Made by a program: the position numbers and the translations under genes. The notes under the pieces are model-generated. The model was given only the letters and a program-made list of their open reading frames with translations, did no database searches and was not told the DNA's origin. Shown one piece after another: positions 16,123-25,331 of a stretch of 64,000 nt of DNA. Position 1 is the first letter of the stretch, and each line of letters starts with the position of its first letter. This DNA is from Chersky-267 sp963744115. GTDB taxonomy: Bacteria; Chloroflexota; Limnocylindria; Limnocylindrales; CSP1-4. Location of the stretch: positions 434,001 to 498,000 of the forward strand of contig CAVUSI010000002.1 of assembly GCA_963744115.1 (NCBI GenBank). Direction: 5' to 3'.

Positions 16123-18652
16123 GTGGGCGGCCTGTCTTCGTACGCCTGGCGGAGCCTCGCCGCCCGACCGCTCCGGACGCTGTTGACGGTCGTCGGCGTC
16201 GCGCTGGGCGTGGCCGTCCTGTTCGCAGCGCTGGTCACGAACGCGGGCATCGACAGCGCGATCGACCGCAGCGTCCGCGACCTGATCGGCCGGGCGGACC
16301 TGCGGGTGGAGGGCTTCACCGAAGGCGGGCTATCGCCGGCGACCGTCGAGGCGATCGGCGACACGCCTGGGGTCGACGCGATCACCCCGACCCTCGAGCG
16401 CCGGACGTACCTCGCACCGGACCCGGCCGCGCCCCCGACCGGGACCCTCCCGGCACCGGTCCGCGTTCTGGGGATCGACGGCGCCAGTTATGCGGCGATC
16501 CACGACCTGGACCTGGCGGCCGGTCAGCCGCTGGTCGGATCCGACGGGATGGGCGCGCTCATCACCGAGCGGATGGCGCACGACACCGGGCTTCGGATCG
16601 GTGACACGATCGCGCTCGAGGGGGCGGATGGCCCGAAGTCGGAGCCGATCGCCGGGATCGTGCGTGGCGAGGGCCCACCGGGCACGACCGACGGCCGGAC
16701 GGTGATCATCGTCCTGCACGAGGCGCAGGACCTGTTCGGGACCACGGGCGTCTCGCGGGTCGACGTCAAGCTGGGCGCCGGCGCCACGGTCGACGCGGTG
16801 ACGGTGGACCTCGAGAGCCGGCTCACCTCCGAGCCGTACGTGGTGTCGGGCCCCGCCGAGCTGGCCGCCTCGATCCGTGCCTCGACCGTCGACTTCCAGG
16901 CGACGACCGCCCTGATCGCCGCGCTGGCGCTGTTCGGCGGCGCCTTCCTCATCTTCAATACGCTGTCGATGACCGTGGCGGAGCGGGCTCGCGAGGTCGG
17001 TCTGCTCCGGGCCGCGGGCGCGACCAGACGCCAGGTCAACGGCCTGATCTTCACCCAGGCGCTGGTCATCGGGCTGTCCGGAGCGGTGCTCGGGGTCGTC
17101 CTCGGCTTCGGGCTCGCCGCGTTCGTCGCCTGGTATCTCCAGGCCGCCCGGGTCGTGCCGATCGACAGCCCCGTGGTCACGGGCAGCGCGATCGTCGTGG
17201 CGCTGGCCGTCGGGACACTGGTGACGCTGGCCGCCGCCGTCGAGCCCGCCGATCCGGGCCGGCCGGATCCCGCCGATCGAGGCGCTCCGGCCGACCGGTG
17301 CCGGACGGACGGTCCGGGCCCGGCTGCGCTGGCTGGTCGTCGTCTTCCTCGTCGTCGCCGTCGCCGGCGTCGCGCTGTGGCCGTCCGGTGCCGGCGCGTC
17401 GGGCGTCGTCCGCTGGCTGGCGGTCTACGGCATCCTGCTGATCGCGACGCTGCTGACGCCGTTCCTTCTCGGGCCGCTCGGATCCGCGGCGGCCATCCCG
17501 TTCCGGCTCGTGGCCCCGACCGCCGTCCGGCTCACCCGCGGCGCGCTCATCCGCGATCGCAGCCGGACGACCCTGACCGTCGGGGCCCTGACCGTCGGCC
17601 TGGCGATGATCGTCGCTCTCGGCGGCGTGGCCCAGGACGCGCGACGAGCGGCCACCGCCTGGATCGCCGGGGTCGTTCCCGGTGATGTCATCGCCACGTC
17701 GATCCGGCCGATCGCCAGCGACGAGCCCGTCCGGGCCGACCTCGCGGCGTCGCCCGGTGTCGCCCGCGTCAGCCCGCTGGCGACGTTCGAAGCTGCCTTC
17801 CGCGGGGTCCGCCTCGACGCCGCGGCGGTGGTCGGGCAGGACCTGCTGGCCGACGGCCGACTCACCTTCCTGGCGGGCGACCGGACCTCCGCCCTCAACG
17901 CGCTCGACGAGGGCGGGTCCGCGATCGTTCCCGACAGTCTCGCCCGCTCGATGGCCCTCCGCGTCGGTGACGAGATGACCTTCCCGGTCGGCGACGGCAG
18001 GGAGGTCGCCCTGCGCATCGTCGGGGTCGTGGAGCGGACGATCCCGGGCCGGACCGGCGAGACCGTCCTCGTCGGCTGGCCCGATGCGTCCGCCGCGTTC
18101 GGGGTCGGCGGCGCGGACTCGTTCGCGGTCCGTTTCGATCCGTCCGCGTCCGCCGCCGACCGGGCGGCGCTCACGACCCTGGCGACGAGCTACGCGCTGG
18201 AGGCGAACCCGATCGACCGGATCGCCGGCGCGGTCGACGACACCCTGGCTCGGGTCTTCGGCCTGTTCGACGTCCTGGCCCTGGTCGTCGTCATCGTCGC
18301 CGCGCTCGGGATCGTCAACACCTTGACCATGAACGTCTACGAACGTGTCCGCGAGATCGGCGTCCTCCGTGCCGCCGGGATGACCCGGCCGCAGGTCTGG
18401 CGGATGGTCGTCGTCGAGGCCGGGGTCCTCGGCGTCGTCGGGGCGATCCTCGGCTGCGTGACCGGGCTCGTGGTCGGCCAGGTGATGATCGGGCTGGCCG
18501 GCGGCGCCAGCCTGAGTCTGCCGTTCGAACCCGACTGGCGGACGATCCTCGCCGCGGCGGCGTTCGGGATCGTGGTGGCGATGCTCGCGGCGATCTGGCC
18601 GGCTCGGCTGGCCTCCCGGGTGTCGATCGTCCGGGCCGTCCAGTACGAGTAG
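16123..18652 (+). pseudogene. FtsX/MacB-type ABC permease, one frameshift
   Basis: Two open segments together encode a full eight-helix-type permease with two FtsX domains. The first part starts at GTG 16123 (AWRSLAARPLRTLLTVVG, then FNTLSMTVAERAREVGLLRAAG). Past VTLAAAVEP the frame changes near 17250, where one extra G restores AIRAGRIPPIEALRPTG. The second half then continues through LTRGALIRDRSRTTLTVGAL and NTLTMNVYERVREIGVLRAAG to AVQYE. The span is 3n+1 nt. It is the membrane partner of the ATPase upstream. Because both halves are fully conserved, a base-calling or assembly insertion is likelier than decay. Confidence 0.85.
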
Positions 18653-18692
18653 GCGCTCTTCGCAGGGCGGTCTGAGGGCCGTGGGGCTCTGC

Positions 18693-18698
18693 TAGACT
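18693..18698 (+). promoter_or_regulatory. -10 box of bioY
   Basis: TAGACT stands 7 nt before the bioY ATG, in the leaderless arrangement. No biotin-repressor palindrome was recognised beside it. Confidence 0.5.
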
Positions 18699-18705
18699 CC
18701 CGGCG

Positions 18706-19374
18706 ATGGCAACGACCGCGAGCCGCCTGAATCGCCTGCCCGCGGCCGAGCGCGGGATCACGATCGGCGACTTCCTCGTCCCGATCCGCATCGGCGAGCG
18801 GATCAGCACCCGGGCCCGCCACCTCGCCCTGATCGTGGCCGGCGCCCTCCTCATCGCGCTGTCGGCGAACGTCAGCATCCCCGTCCCCGGAACGCCGGTG
18901 CCGATCTCCGGGCAGACCTTCTCGGTCCTGCTGGTCGGCGGCGCGCTCGGCGCCCGACGCGGGATCCTGGCGTCGCTGCTGTACCTGGTCCTGGGCCTCT
19001 TCCTGCCGGTCTACGCCGAGCACAAGCAGGGCCTCGAGATCATCGGCGGGTTCAGCGACGGCCACTTCGTGTTCGGTGCGACGGGTGGCTACCTCATCGG
19101 GTTCGTCCTGGCGGCCGGCGTGGTCGGTCGGCTGGCCGAGCTCGGCTGGGACCGGCGGTTCGGCGGGGCGCTCGCCGCGATGGCGCTCGGCAACCTCGCC
19201 ATCTACGCCGTCGGCGTCCCGTGGCTGATGGCGGCGACGGGCTGGGACTTCGCCAAGGCGTTCTCGCTCGGGGTCCAGCCGTTCCTCGTCGGCGACGCGA
19301 TCAAGCTGGTGCTCGCCGCCGGGCTGTTCCCGCTCGCCTGGTGGGTCGTCGGGCGCGGGACCGAGGAGCGCTAG
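18706..19374 (+). CDS. Biotin transporter BioY (ECF S component)
   Basis: This 222-residue membrane protein carries BioY hallmarks: NVSIPVPGTPVPISGQTFSV, LLVGGALGARRG, LYLVLGLFLPVYAE and FGATGGYLIGF, and FLVGDAIKLVLAAGL near the end. BioY binds biotin and works with the ECF ATPases and T component, or alone with low capacity. No EcfA/EcfT genes are adjacent, so it would share those encoded elsewhere. Its stop overlaps the stop of the convergent gene by 4 bp at a CTAG. Confidence 0.94.
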   Translation: MATTASRLNRLPAAERGITIGDFLVPIRIGERISTRARHLALIVAGALLIALSANVSIPVPGTPVPISGQTFSVLLVGGALGARRGILASLLYLVLGLFLPVYAEHKQGLEIIGGFSDGHFVFGATGGYLIGFVLAAGVVGRLAELGWDRRFGGALAAMALGNLAIYAVGVPWLMAATGWDFAKAFSLGVQPFLVGDAIKLVLAAGLFPLAWWVVGRGTEER

Positions 19375-19979
19375 GCTCCCGCGGCGCGATCCTCCGACCC
19401 CGGGCCGACCGCCCGCGACAGGCTGCGATACGACCGTCGCAGCAGGCGCCCCACCTCCGGCCAGTAGTCCGCCCCTTCTCCGCGCGGGCCCGCCGGATCC
19501 GCTGTCGCACCGCGGTCGCGGACCTCGGCCGCCTCGCCGCGGAGCCGGCCCGCCTCTGCGACACGCGCCTCCGGGACGTCGTAGAACGCGGCGTAGAGCC
19601 GGGCGATCGTCGCTCCGGCCTTGACCCCGGCGGCCAGCCCGATCTCGCGCCGGACCACCCACCAGCGGAGCTCCTCGCGGGCGACCGTCTCGACGTCGAC
19701 GACGTCGGGCAGCCCGATCGTCCGGTAGCCTCGGACGATGTCGGGGGCGAATCGCTCGTAGTCGTCGGTCGCCCGGGCGAATCCGACCGCCGCCTTGGTC
19801 AGCCAGCCGGCCGCCAGCAGGGCCCGGGGCCACGAGGCGCGGGCCTGCTCACGCAGGCCGAGGACGAGGTTGCCGAACAGGCGGGCGGGCTGGCGTCGGT
19901 AGTACGCCTTCCACATCCGCAGCTCGAGGATCGCCAGTCGGTCCGGGTCGAATGCCGCGCCCCAGCGCCCGTCGGTCAT
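19371..19979 (-). CDS. Conserved hypothetical protein
   Basis: This 202-residue, largely helical soluble protein is rich in Arg and aromatic residues (LELRMWKAYYRRQPARLF, WWVVRREIGLAAGVKAG, YAAFYDV). I recognise no catalytic motif or named domain. Codon use and base composition match its neighbours, so it is a real gene. It is divergent from the DUF2236 gene with a tiny shared promoter region, and the two may be functionally linked. Confidence 0.65.
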   Translation of the reverse strand: MTDGRWGAAFDPDRLAILELRMWKAYYRRQPARLFGNLVLGLREQARASWPRALLAAGWLTKAAVGFARATDDYERFAPDIVRGYRTIGLPDVVDVETVAREELRWWVVRREIGLAAGVKAGATIARLYAAFYDVPEARVAEAGRLRGEAAEVRDRGATADPAGPRGEGADYWPEVGRLLRRSYRSLSRAVGPGSEDRAAGA

Positions 19980-19995
19980 CGGTGGAAGCTCCGGC

Positions 19996-20001
19996 TACGA
20001 T
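19996..20001 (+). promoter_or_regulatory. -10 box of the DUF2236 gene
   Basis: TACGAT stands 7 nt before the ATG at 20009. It supports that start, which then requires a frameshift near 20058 to reach the conserved frame. Confidence 0.5.
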
Positions 20002-20008
20002 GGCGGAG

Positions 20009-20919
20009 ATGATACGGAAGCGCTGCACCATGCCGGGCGACGTCGACCGCCGCCTGTAGCGCCCGACGGCCCGACGAGCATGGCCTGGGAGCTCAACCGC
20101 GAAGCGACCCTGCTGCTCGGCGCCGGTCCCCGGGCGCTCCTGATGCAGCTCGCCCATCCGCTGATCGCCGAGGGTGTCGACCAGCACAGCGACTTCCGCG
20201 CCGACCCCTGGCAGCGGCTTCGCGGCACCCTCCGGAGCTACCTCGCGATCGTCTACGGGACGACGACGACGGCACGGACGGAGATCCGCCGCCTGAACGG
20301 GCTCCACCGCGCGGTGACGGGCCCGGTCCGCGACCCCGCCGCGCGCGCGGCCAGCGGCGCCGTTCGCTACGACGCCCGTGACCCGGTCCTGGCGCTGTGG
20401 GTCCACGCCACGCTGATCGACGCCACGATCGTCGCGCATGACGCCTGGATCCGACCGCTGTCCCGCGACGAGCGGGGGCGCTTCTACGCCGAGACCCGAC
20501 CGATCGGGCGGGCGTTCGGGATCCCCGACGCGATGCTCCCCGCCGACCTCGACGCGTTCGAGGCGTACCTCGAGGAGCAGATCGGTCCCGGCGGCCCGAT
20601 CCGGGTCACTCCGACCGCGCGCGAGCTCGCCCGGGTCGTCCTCAACCCGCCGCTCGGTCCGCTCCTGCCGGCGCTCGCCGGCGTGCCGCCGGGGCTCTAC
20701 GCCTGGACCCTGTGGCCGGCCGTCGGCCTGCTGCCGGCGAGCATCCGCGCCGACTACGGGTTTCGCTGGGGTCCGCGCGAGCGCGTCGTCGACGGCCTGG
20801 CTGACCGCCGGCTTCCGCGCCTGGCGTCCGTTCCTGCCGCGCGGGCTTCCGGTCGATGCCCCAGGCGCTGGCCGCCGATCTGCGGATGGCCGCCGACGCG
20901 GGCGATCGTCGCCGGGTGA
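20009..20919 (+). pseudogene. DUF2236 (MpaB-like) oxygenase, several frameshifts
   Basis: Conserved DUF2236 sequence is intact from SMAWELNREATLLLGAG to RWGPRERVVDG. It has LLMQLAHPLIAEGVDQHSDF, whose histidines fit the family's haem or metal site. Beyond that the similarity jumps frames: WLTAGFRAWRPFLPRG near 20797, then FRSMPQALAADLRMAADAG near 20847, each explained by one extra C. Upstream, VAPDGPT joins the ATG at 20009 only through a further shift near 20058. A TGA at 20917 overlaps the next gene's GTG. The family includes rubber and toxin oxygenases; the substrate here is unknown. The clustering of indels suggests poor local consensus. Confidence 0.72.
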
Positions 20920-22424
20920 CGACGCAGGCGCTGCTCGCGATCGACCTCGGCACGACCCAGGCCAAGGCCGGCCTGATCGGCCTCGACGGCCGGGCGCTGG
21001 CCATCGCCCGCGCCGGCTACCCGCTGTCGACCGACGCTGCGGACGGGGCGGCCGAGCAGGACCCGGCGGACTGGTGGGCGGCGATCAGGACGATGACCGC
21101 CGAGCTCCTCGCCACAGCGGGGTCCGTCCGGGTGGCGGCCATCGGGCTCGACGGCCAGGGGCCGACGCTGGTCGCGGCGGCGGCCGACGGTCGCCCGGTC
21201 GCACCGGCGATCACCTGGATGGACGGGCGTGCCGGGGCCGAGGACGCCGCCCTGGCCGCCGCGACCGGCGAGGCGGGCTGGGTCCTGGGCGTCTTGCCGA
21301 AGGCGCGCTGGCTCGAGCGCAGCCGCGCCGCCGAGGCCGCCGATGCCCGCTGGTACCTGGCCAGCTGGGAGTGGATCGCCCTGCGGCTCACCGGCGTCGC
21401 CGCCGAGACGACACTGCCGGGCCAGGTCCACCCGGATCGCGACGCCCTGGCGCGAGCCGGGCTACGCACGGATCGGATCCCGCGGCGCGTGCCGGCCGGA
21501 TCCGTCCTCGGGCCGCTGCTCGCGGCGCCGGCCGCGGAGCTCGGACTCCCGCCGGGGATCCCGGTGGTCGCGGGGATGGCCGATGCCCACGCCAGCTTCC
21601 TCGGCGCGGGGCTGCTCGAGCCCGGCGACGCGATCGACACGGGCGGGACGAGCGGCGGCTTCGCCGTCTACACCGACCGCCCGATCGACATCGCCGGCGT
21701 CTTCGGCGCATCCGCCCCGATCCCCGGCCGGTGGTTCGTCGGCGGCGCGATGAACGCCACGGGCAAGGCGCTCGACTGGCTGGCCGACGACGTCCTCGGC
21801 GGCGACGCCTCGCGCGAAGCCCTGCTCGCGGAGGCCTACGCGGTCGAGCCCGGGTCCGACGGCCTCGTCTTCCTGCCCTATCTCGCCGGTGAGCGTTCCC
21901 CGATCTGGGACCCGACGGCGCGCGGTGCGTTCGTCGGGCTGACGCTGCGCCATGGTCGCGCGCACCTCGTCCGGGCGGTGCTCGAGGCGGCCGACCTCGC
22001 CGTCCGCCACGTGGCCGCCCCGATCCTGGCGGCCGGGGTCCCGGTCACCGAGCTGCGAGTCACCGGCGCCGGATCGAACGGATCAGCGAGGTACCGGCTC
22101 AAGGCCGACGTGACCGGGTTCACCGTCGCGGTTCCGACGATCCTCGAGACGGCGGTCGTCGGTTCGGCCATCGCCGCGGGCACCGGCACCGGGGCGTTCC
22201 CGGACCTGGTGAGCGGCGTTCGGAACCTCGTCACGATCGCTGAACGGATCGTCCCGGACCCGTCGACCCGGGCGATGTACGACGCGGTGTACGACAGGTA
22301 CGTCGCCCTCTACCCCGCGCTGCGACCGACGTTCCGGGCCCTCGCGGAGTCTGAGCCCGGCCCGGCTCATCGAGGGGCGCGGGGTCAGCGGCTGGGCAGG
22401 ATCCGGCCGAAAGGCGCACAATAG
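20916..22424 (+). CDS. FGGY family carbohydrate kinase (xylulokinase-like)
   Basis: This 502-residue sugar kinase starts LLAIDLGTTQAKAGLIG (phosphate-1 motif). It continues with IGLDGQGPTLV, TWMDGRAG, GMADAHASFLGAGLLEPGD, DTGGTSGG and a C-terminal ATP-binding stretch around VTGAGSNGSARYRLKADVTG. It phosphorylates a sugar or polyol, with xylulose-type ketoses most common for this subgroup; the substrate cannot be read. GTG at 20916 overlaps the preceding TGA, implying coupling to the DUF2236 gene, an unusual partnership. The adenosine motif, usually GGGARNPLWRQ, is altered here. Confidence 0.88.
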   Translation: MTTQALLAIDLGTTQAKAGLIGLDGRALAIARAGYPLSTDAADGAAEQDPADWWAAIRTMTAELLATAGSVRVAAIGLDGQGPTLVAAAADGRPVAPAITWMDGRAGAEDAALAAATGEAGWVLGVLPKARWLERSRAAEAADARWYLASWEWIALRLTGVAAETTLPGQVHPDRDALARAGLRTDRIPRRVPAGSVLGPLLAAPAAELGLPPGIPVVAGMADAHASFLGAGLLEPGDAIDTGGTSGGFAVYTDRPIDIAGVFGASAPIPGRWFVGGAMNATGKALDWLADDVLGGDASREALLAEAYAVEPGSDGLVFLPYLAGERSPIWDPTARGAFVGLTLRHGRAHLVRAVLEAADLAVRHVAAPILAAGVPVTELRVTGAGSNGSARYRLKADVTGFTVAVPTILETAVVGSAIAAGTGTGAFPDLVSGVRNLVTIAERIVPDPSTRAMYDAVYDRYVALYPALRPTFRALAESEPGPAHRGARGQRLGRIRPKGAQ

Positions 22425-22460
22425 AGGGCCCCCGAACCGCGTGATCTGCGACAGGAGCCG

Positions 22461-22649
22461 ATGTTGGCCGCGTCCCCGCTGAGCAAGCCCGTTCCCACGC
22501 CGGAGTTCAAGCACGTCATCGACGAGTACAAGCACCGCGACCAGACGGTCACGTGCGTGTGCGGATGGCACGGCAGCTCGGCGACGCCCGACGGACAGCC
22601 CTCAGAGTGGAACGCCCACTTGTTCCTCGTCCGCGGGAAGAAGCGCTAG
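22461..22649 (+). CDS. Small protein with CxCGWHG motif
   Basis: This 62-residue protein has an AGGAG site 5 nt before its ATG. The middle reads DQTVTCVCGWHGSSATPDG, a cysteine pair plus histidine that could bind zinc with few other ligands, and the end reads HLFLVRGKKR. I do not recognise the family; a similar CACGW core occurs in the DUF1059 gene at 39281-39463. It is followed by a GC-rich hairpin. Confidence 0.6.
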   Translation: MLAASPLSKPVPTPEFKHVIDEYKHRDQTVTCVCGWHGSSATPDGQPSEWNAHLFLVRGKKR

Positions 22650-22662
22650 GCCGGACCCGCTT

Positions 22663-22680
22663 CGGGGCTCCTCGGCCCCG
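22663..22680 (+). terminator. Hairpin between convergent genes
   Basis: CGGGGC-N6-GCCCCG lies 13 nt past the small-gene stop and about 20 nt past the end of the convergent GGDEF gene; it could serve both strands. No T-run follows. Confidence 0.45.
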
Positions 22681-22700
22681 GGAACTCCTCTGCCTCGGAG

Positions 22701-23696
22701 CTACTCGGCTCCGTCGGGGGGCGTCAGCTCGATCGCGCCGGGCTCGCCGCTCGCGAACGCGTCGACCGTCATGTCCAGCCGTTCGATCAGCCGCCGCCGG
22801 TCAGCGTTGAGCCGGTCCTCGGCGATCCGCGTGGCGGTCCGCAGGTCGCTCCCGGGCGCCGGTGATGCCCAGCCGATGGCCAGGCGCATCGACACCGCAC
22901 CGGCGGCCAGCCAGCGGTCGCACTCGGCGCGGACCCGCTCGACGTAGTTGATCGCCTGGACCTCGTCGGTCTCGGGCAGCATCACCGCGAACCGGCTCGA
23001 GCCGATCCGGGTCACGTGGTCGGATGCTCGTGCCTGGCGAGCCAGCGTCTGGCCGACCGGCGGGACGATCCGCTCGGCGGCGTCGGCTCCGAGGCGCTCC
23101 ACGAGGCGATCCATCCCCTCGAGCTCGACCAGGACGATCGAGACGGGCCGGCGATAGCGGCTCAGCCGGGCATCCTCCTCCCGGATCCGGCTCTCCCAGC
23201 TCAGGCTGCCGGAGGCGACGGGCCGCGTCGGATCCGAAGCCGGCTGGCGCGGAGCGCTGGCTCGCGTCGCGGGCGACGCTGGGGCGGCCGGCGTCGGAGG
23301 CGGGCTGGGCGCAGCCGGCACCGGGGTCGGTGGCACGGCGTTCGTGGAGCCACCGGTCAGAAAGGACGCGACGGTCGTCTCGACGCGTTCGCCCTCGTCG
23401 GACATCATCGGATGGAATCGTCGTTCGTCTTTTTCGATCGCACTCACGTCTTCGTCAAGATCCTCGCTGGCTCGGTCGTATCCATCCTCGTCGTCCATGA
23501 ACGAGATCGGGCTGGTGGCGGTCGGTCTGGTCGAGGTCATGGCGTCGTTGCGATACGTCGTGGTCTCGACGATCCCGTCGGGCGTGGCGAGGCGGCTGCG
23601 GCGGCGCAGGACCAGCGTCACCATGAGGCCCCCCATGATGATCAGGTTCACGACGATCGCGATCCCGATCACGACGAGGATCGGTTGGGTCGACAT
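22701..23696 (-). CDS. Membrane protein with degenerate GGDEF domain
   Basis: This 331-residue protein has one N-terminal membrane helix (about 5-28), an acidic and Pro/Ala-rich linker, and a C-terminal GGDEF-type domain (about 165-315) beginning WESRIREEDARLSRYRRPVS. The nucleotide-cyclase loop, normally R-x-G-G-D-E-F, reads RIGSSRFAVMLP, so the catalytic and metal-binding Glu/Asp are lost. The fold stretches LVELEGMDRLVERLGADAA and RLAIGWASPAPG remain. It is probably not a diguanylate cyclase but may bind nucleotides or interact with true cyclases. A TATCCT box lies about 60 nt upstream, so unlike its neighbours it has a leader. Confidence 0.75.
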   Translation of the reverse strand: MSTQPILVVIGIAIVVNLIIMGGLMVTLVLRRRSRLATPDGIVETTTYRNDAMTSTRPTATSPISFMDDEDGYDRASEDLDEDVSAIEKDERRFHPMMSDEGERVETTVASFLTGGSTNAVPPTPVPAAPSPPPTPAAPASPATRASAPRQPASDPTRPVASGSLSWESRIREEDARLSRYRRPVSIVLVELEGMDRLVERLGADAAERIVPPVGQTLARQARASDHVTRIGSSRFAVMLPETDEVQAINYVERVRAECDRWLAAGAVSMRLAIGWASPAPGSDLRTATRIAEDRLNADRRRLIERLDMTVDAFASGEPGAIELTPPDGAE

Positions 23697-23951
23697 CTGT
23701 CTGGCGCGGACTCCCAGGCGGGAACGAGGGCTCCCGGGCGCCAAGGATAGGTCCGCCCCAACGGGATGACCACCGTCGGGAGCCGCATGGGACCGAATGC
23801 CGGTGCTATGCGACAACGGCCTGAGGAGTCCGCCTCGGACCGGTGCGGTCAAGTGTGGCCGATGTCGCCGGATGGCGCTGAGGGGCCGGATCCGAGCGGG
23901 CGCATCGCGGATGACACGCAAGCTGTCACAGGGGAGGGCGAGGCTGTGGTC

Positions 23952-25238
23952 ATGAAGAACGCGACCGTCATCCCGTTCCCACCCGATGGCTCGTCCGTGA
24001 GCGTCGTCGATGCGTCGACCGAGGTCCACCTGGACGGCGAGCGGATCGTCGTCGACCACCTGCTGCTGGTGGATGCCGGCCTGGCCGGGTTCGTCGCCGA
24101 GCGTCCAGCCGACGATCGGCCGGCCCTCGTCGAGCGAGCGATGCGGATCGGATTGGTCGCCCTCCAAGACGCCGGCGTCACCGTCAACGTGGATGCCGTG
24201 CGTCGCGAGTTCGACGGACTGCTCACGCGGACCGCGCAGGCGAACGAGCGGGCGGCGCTGGCGCTCGACACCGTGCTGCGGCAGAACTTCGCCGACGAAG
24301 ACGGCCGGTTGCCGCGCACGCTCGAGACCTTCCTCGGGGACCGCGGCCGGCTCCAGGCGTTCGTCACGGACCTGTTCGACGAGTCCAAGCGGGACAGCGC
24401 GATCGGCAAGATGCGCGAGCTGCTCGGGACCTATTTCGACGGCGACGCGTCGCGGCTCGCGGTCCTCCTCGACCCGACCCGGATGAACTCCCCGCTCCAC
24501 CAGTTCCGGGCCGAGGTCACCGACGGGTTCACGAAGCTGCACGACCGGCTCACCGCCATCGAGGCGGCCGCCAACGCCCGTGGCGCCGAGCGGGCCAAGT
24601 CCACGGCCAAGGGCGCGGACTTCGAGGATCTCCTCGAGGCGATGCTCGGCGATATCGCCCGCGGGCCGGGCGACCTGGTCGAACGGACCGGGACGGCCAC
24701 CGGGGATGTCATCCGCTCCAAGAAGGGGGACTTCGTCCTGACCGTGAACCCGGCACACACCGCCGGCACGGAGCTGCGCCTGGTCATCGAGGCGAAGGAC
24801 CGCTCGAAGTCGGTCCGTGAGATGCGCGACGAGATCCGCGCGGCGAAGACGAACCGCGGCGCCGCGGTGGGGGTCGTCGTGTTCACTCCGGCCCACGCCC
24901 CGAGCGGGATCGCCCCGTTCGACCTGCGAGCGGGCGACGTGTATTGCGTCGTCGACCCGGAGGCGCCGGACCACGCCTCGTTCGAAGCGGCGATCCGGCT
25001 GGCCAGGCTGCTGGCCCTCGTGAGCACCAGGGATCGCGAGGTCGAGGTCGACGCTCCGGCGGTCAAGGCGGCGCTCGACGGTGTCCGCGAGCAGCTCGAG
25101 CTGATCAAGGGACTCAAGGCCACGCTGACCTCGATCGGCAACCACTCGCGGGACGTCGGCGCCGGCCTCGACCGGCTCCGGGACGGGGTCCTGGCGCGGG
25201 TCGCCGAGGCCGAGGCGGAGCTCCGCCGGGCCGGCTGA
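23952..25238 (+). CDS. PD-(D/E)XK-like putative nuclease next to ku/ligD
   Basis: This 428-residue protein has three visible parts. Residues 1-200 are helical. Residues 215-350 look like a restriction-endonuclease fold with E225 in KGADFEDLLEAML, D260 in RSKKGDFVL and E280-A-K282 in LRLVIEAKDRSKS, spaced as in PD-(D/E)XK enzymes. Residues 360-428 are a helical C-terminus (VREQLELIKGLKATL). ATG at 23952 begins the conserved-looking sequence; an earlier in-frame ATG at 23766 would add a low-complexity leader. It is co-directional with ku (93 nt downstream), ligD and the polymerase gene, suggesting an end-processing role in non-homologous end joining. Family and activity are inferred from motifs; it could also be a structural relative without nuclease activity. 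Confidence 0.65.
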   Translation: MKNATVIPFPPDGSSVSVVDASTEVHLDGERIVVDHLLLVDAGLAGFVAERPADDRPALVERAMRIGLVALQDAGVTVNVDAVRREFDGLLTRTAQANERAALALDTVLRQNFADEDGRLPRTLETFLGDRGRLQAFVTDLFDESKRDSAIGKMRELLGTYFDGDASRLAVLLDPTRMNSPLHQFRAEVTDGFTKLHDRLTAIEAAANARGAERAKSTAKGADFEDLLEAMLGDIARGPGDLVERTGTATGDVIRSKKGDFVLTVNPAHTAGTELRLVIEAKDRSKSVREMRDEIRAAKTNRGAAVGVVVFTPAHAPSGIAPFDLRAGDVYCVVDPEAPDHASFEAAIRLARLLALVSTRDREVEVDAPAVKAALDGVREQLELIKGLKATLTSIGNHSRDVGAGLDRLRDGVLARVAEAEAELRRAG

Positions 25239-25331
25239 CCGGCGGTTCAGCCGGGCCGCGGGGCGGGTTCGCGCGGGTTTGCGCGAGCGCGATCCCGTGC
25301 TACCCTCGCGGTCCGCACAGAGGGTGAGATC

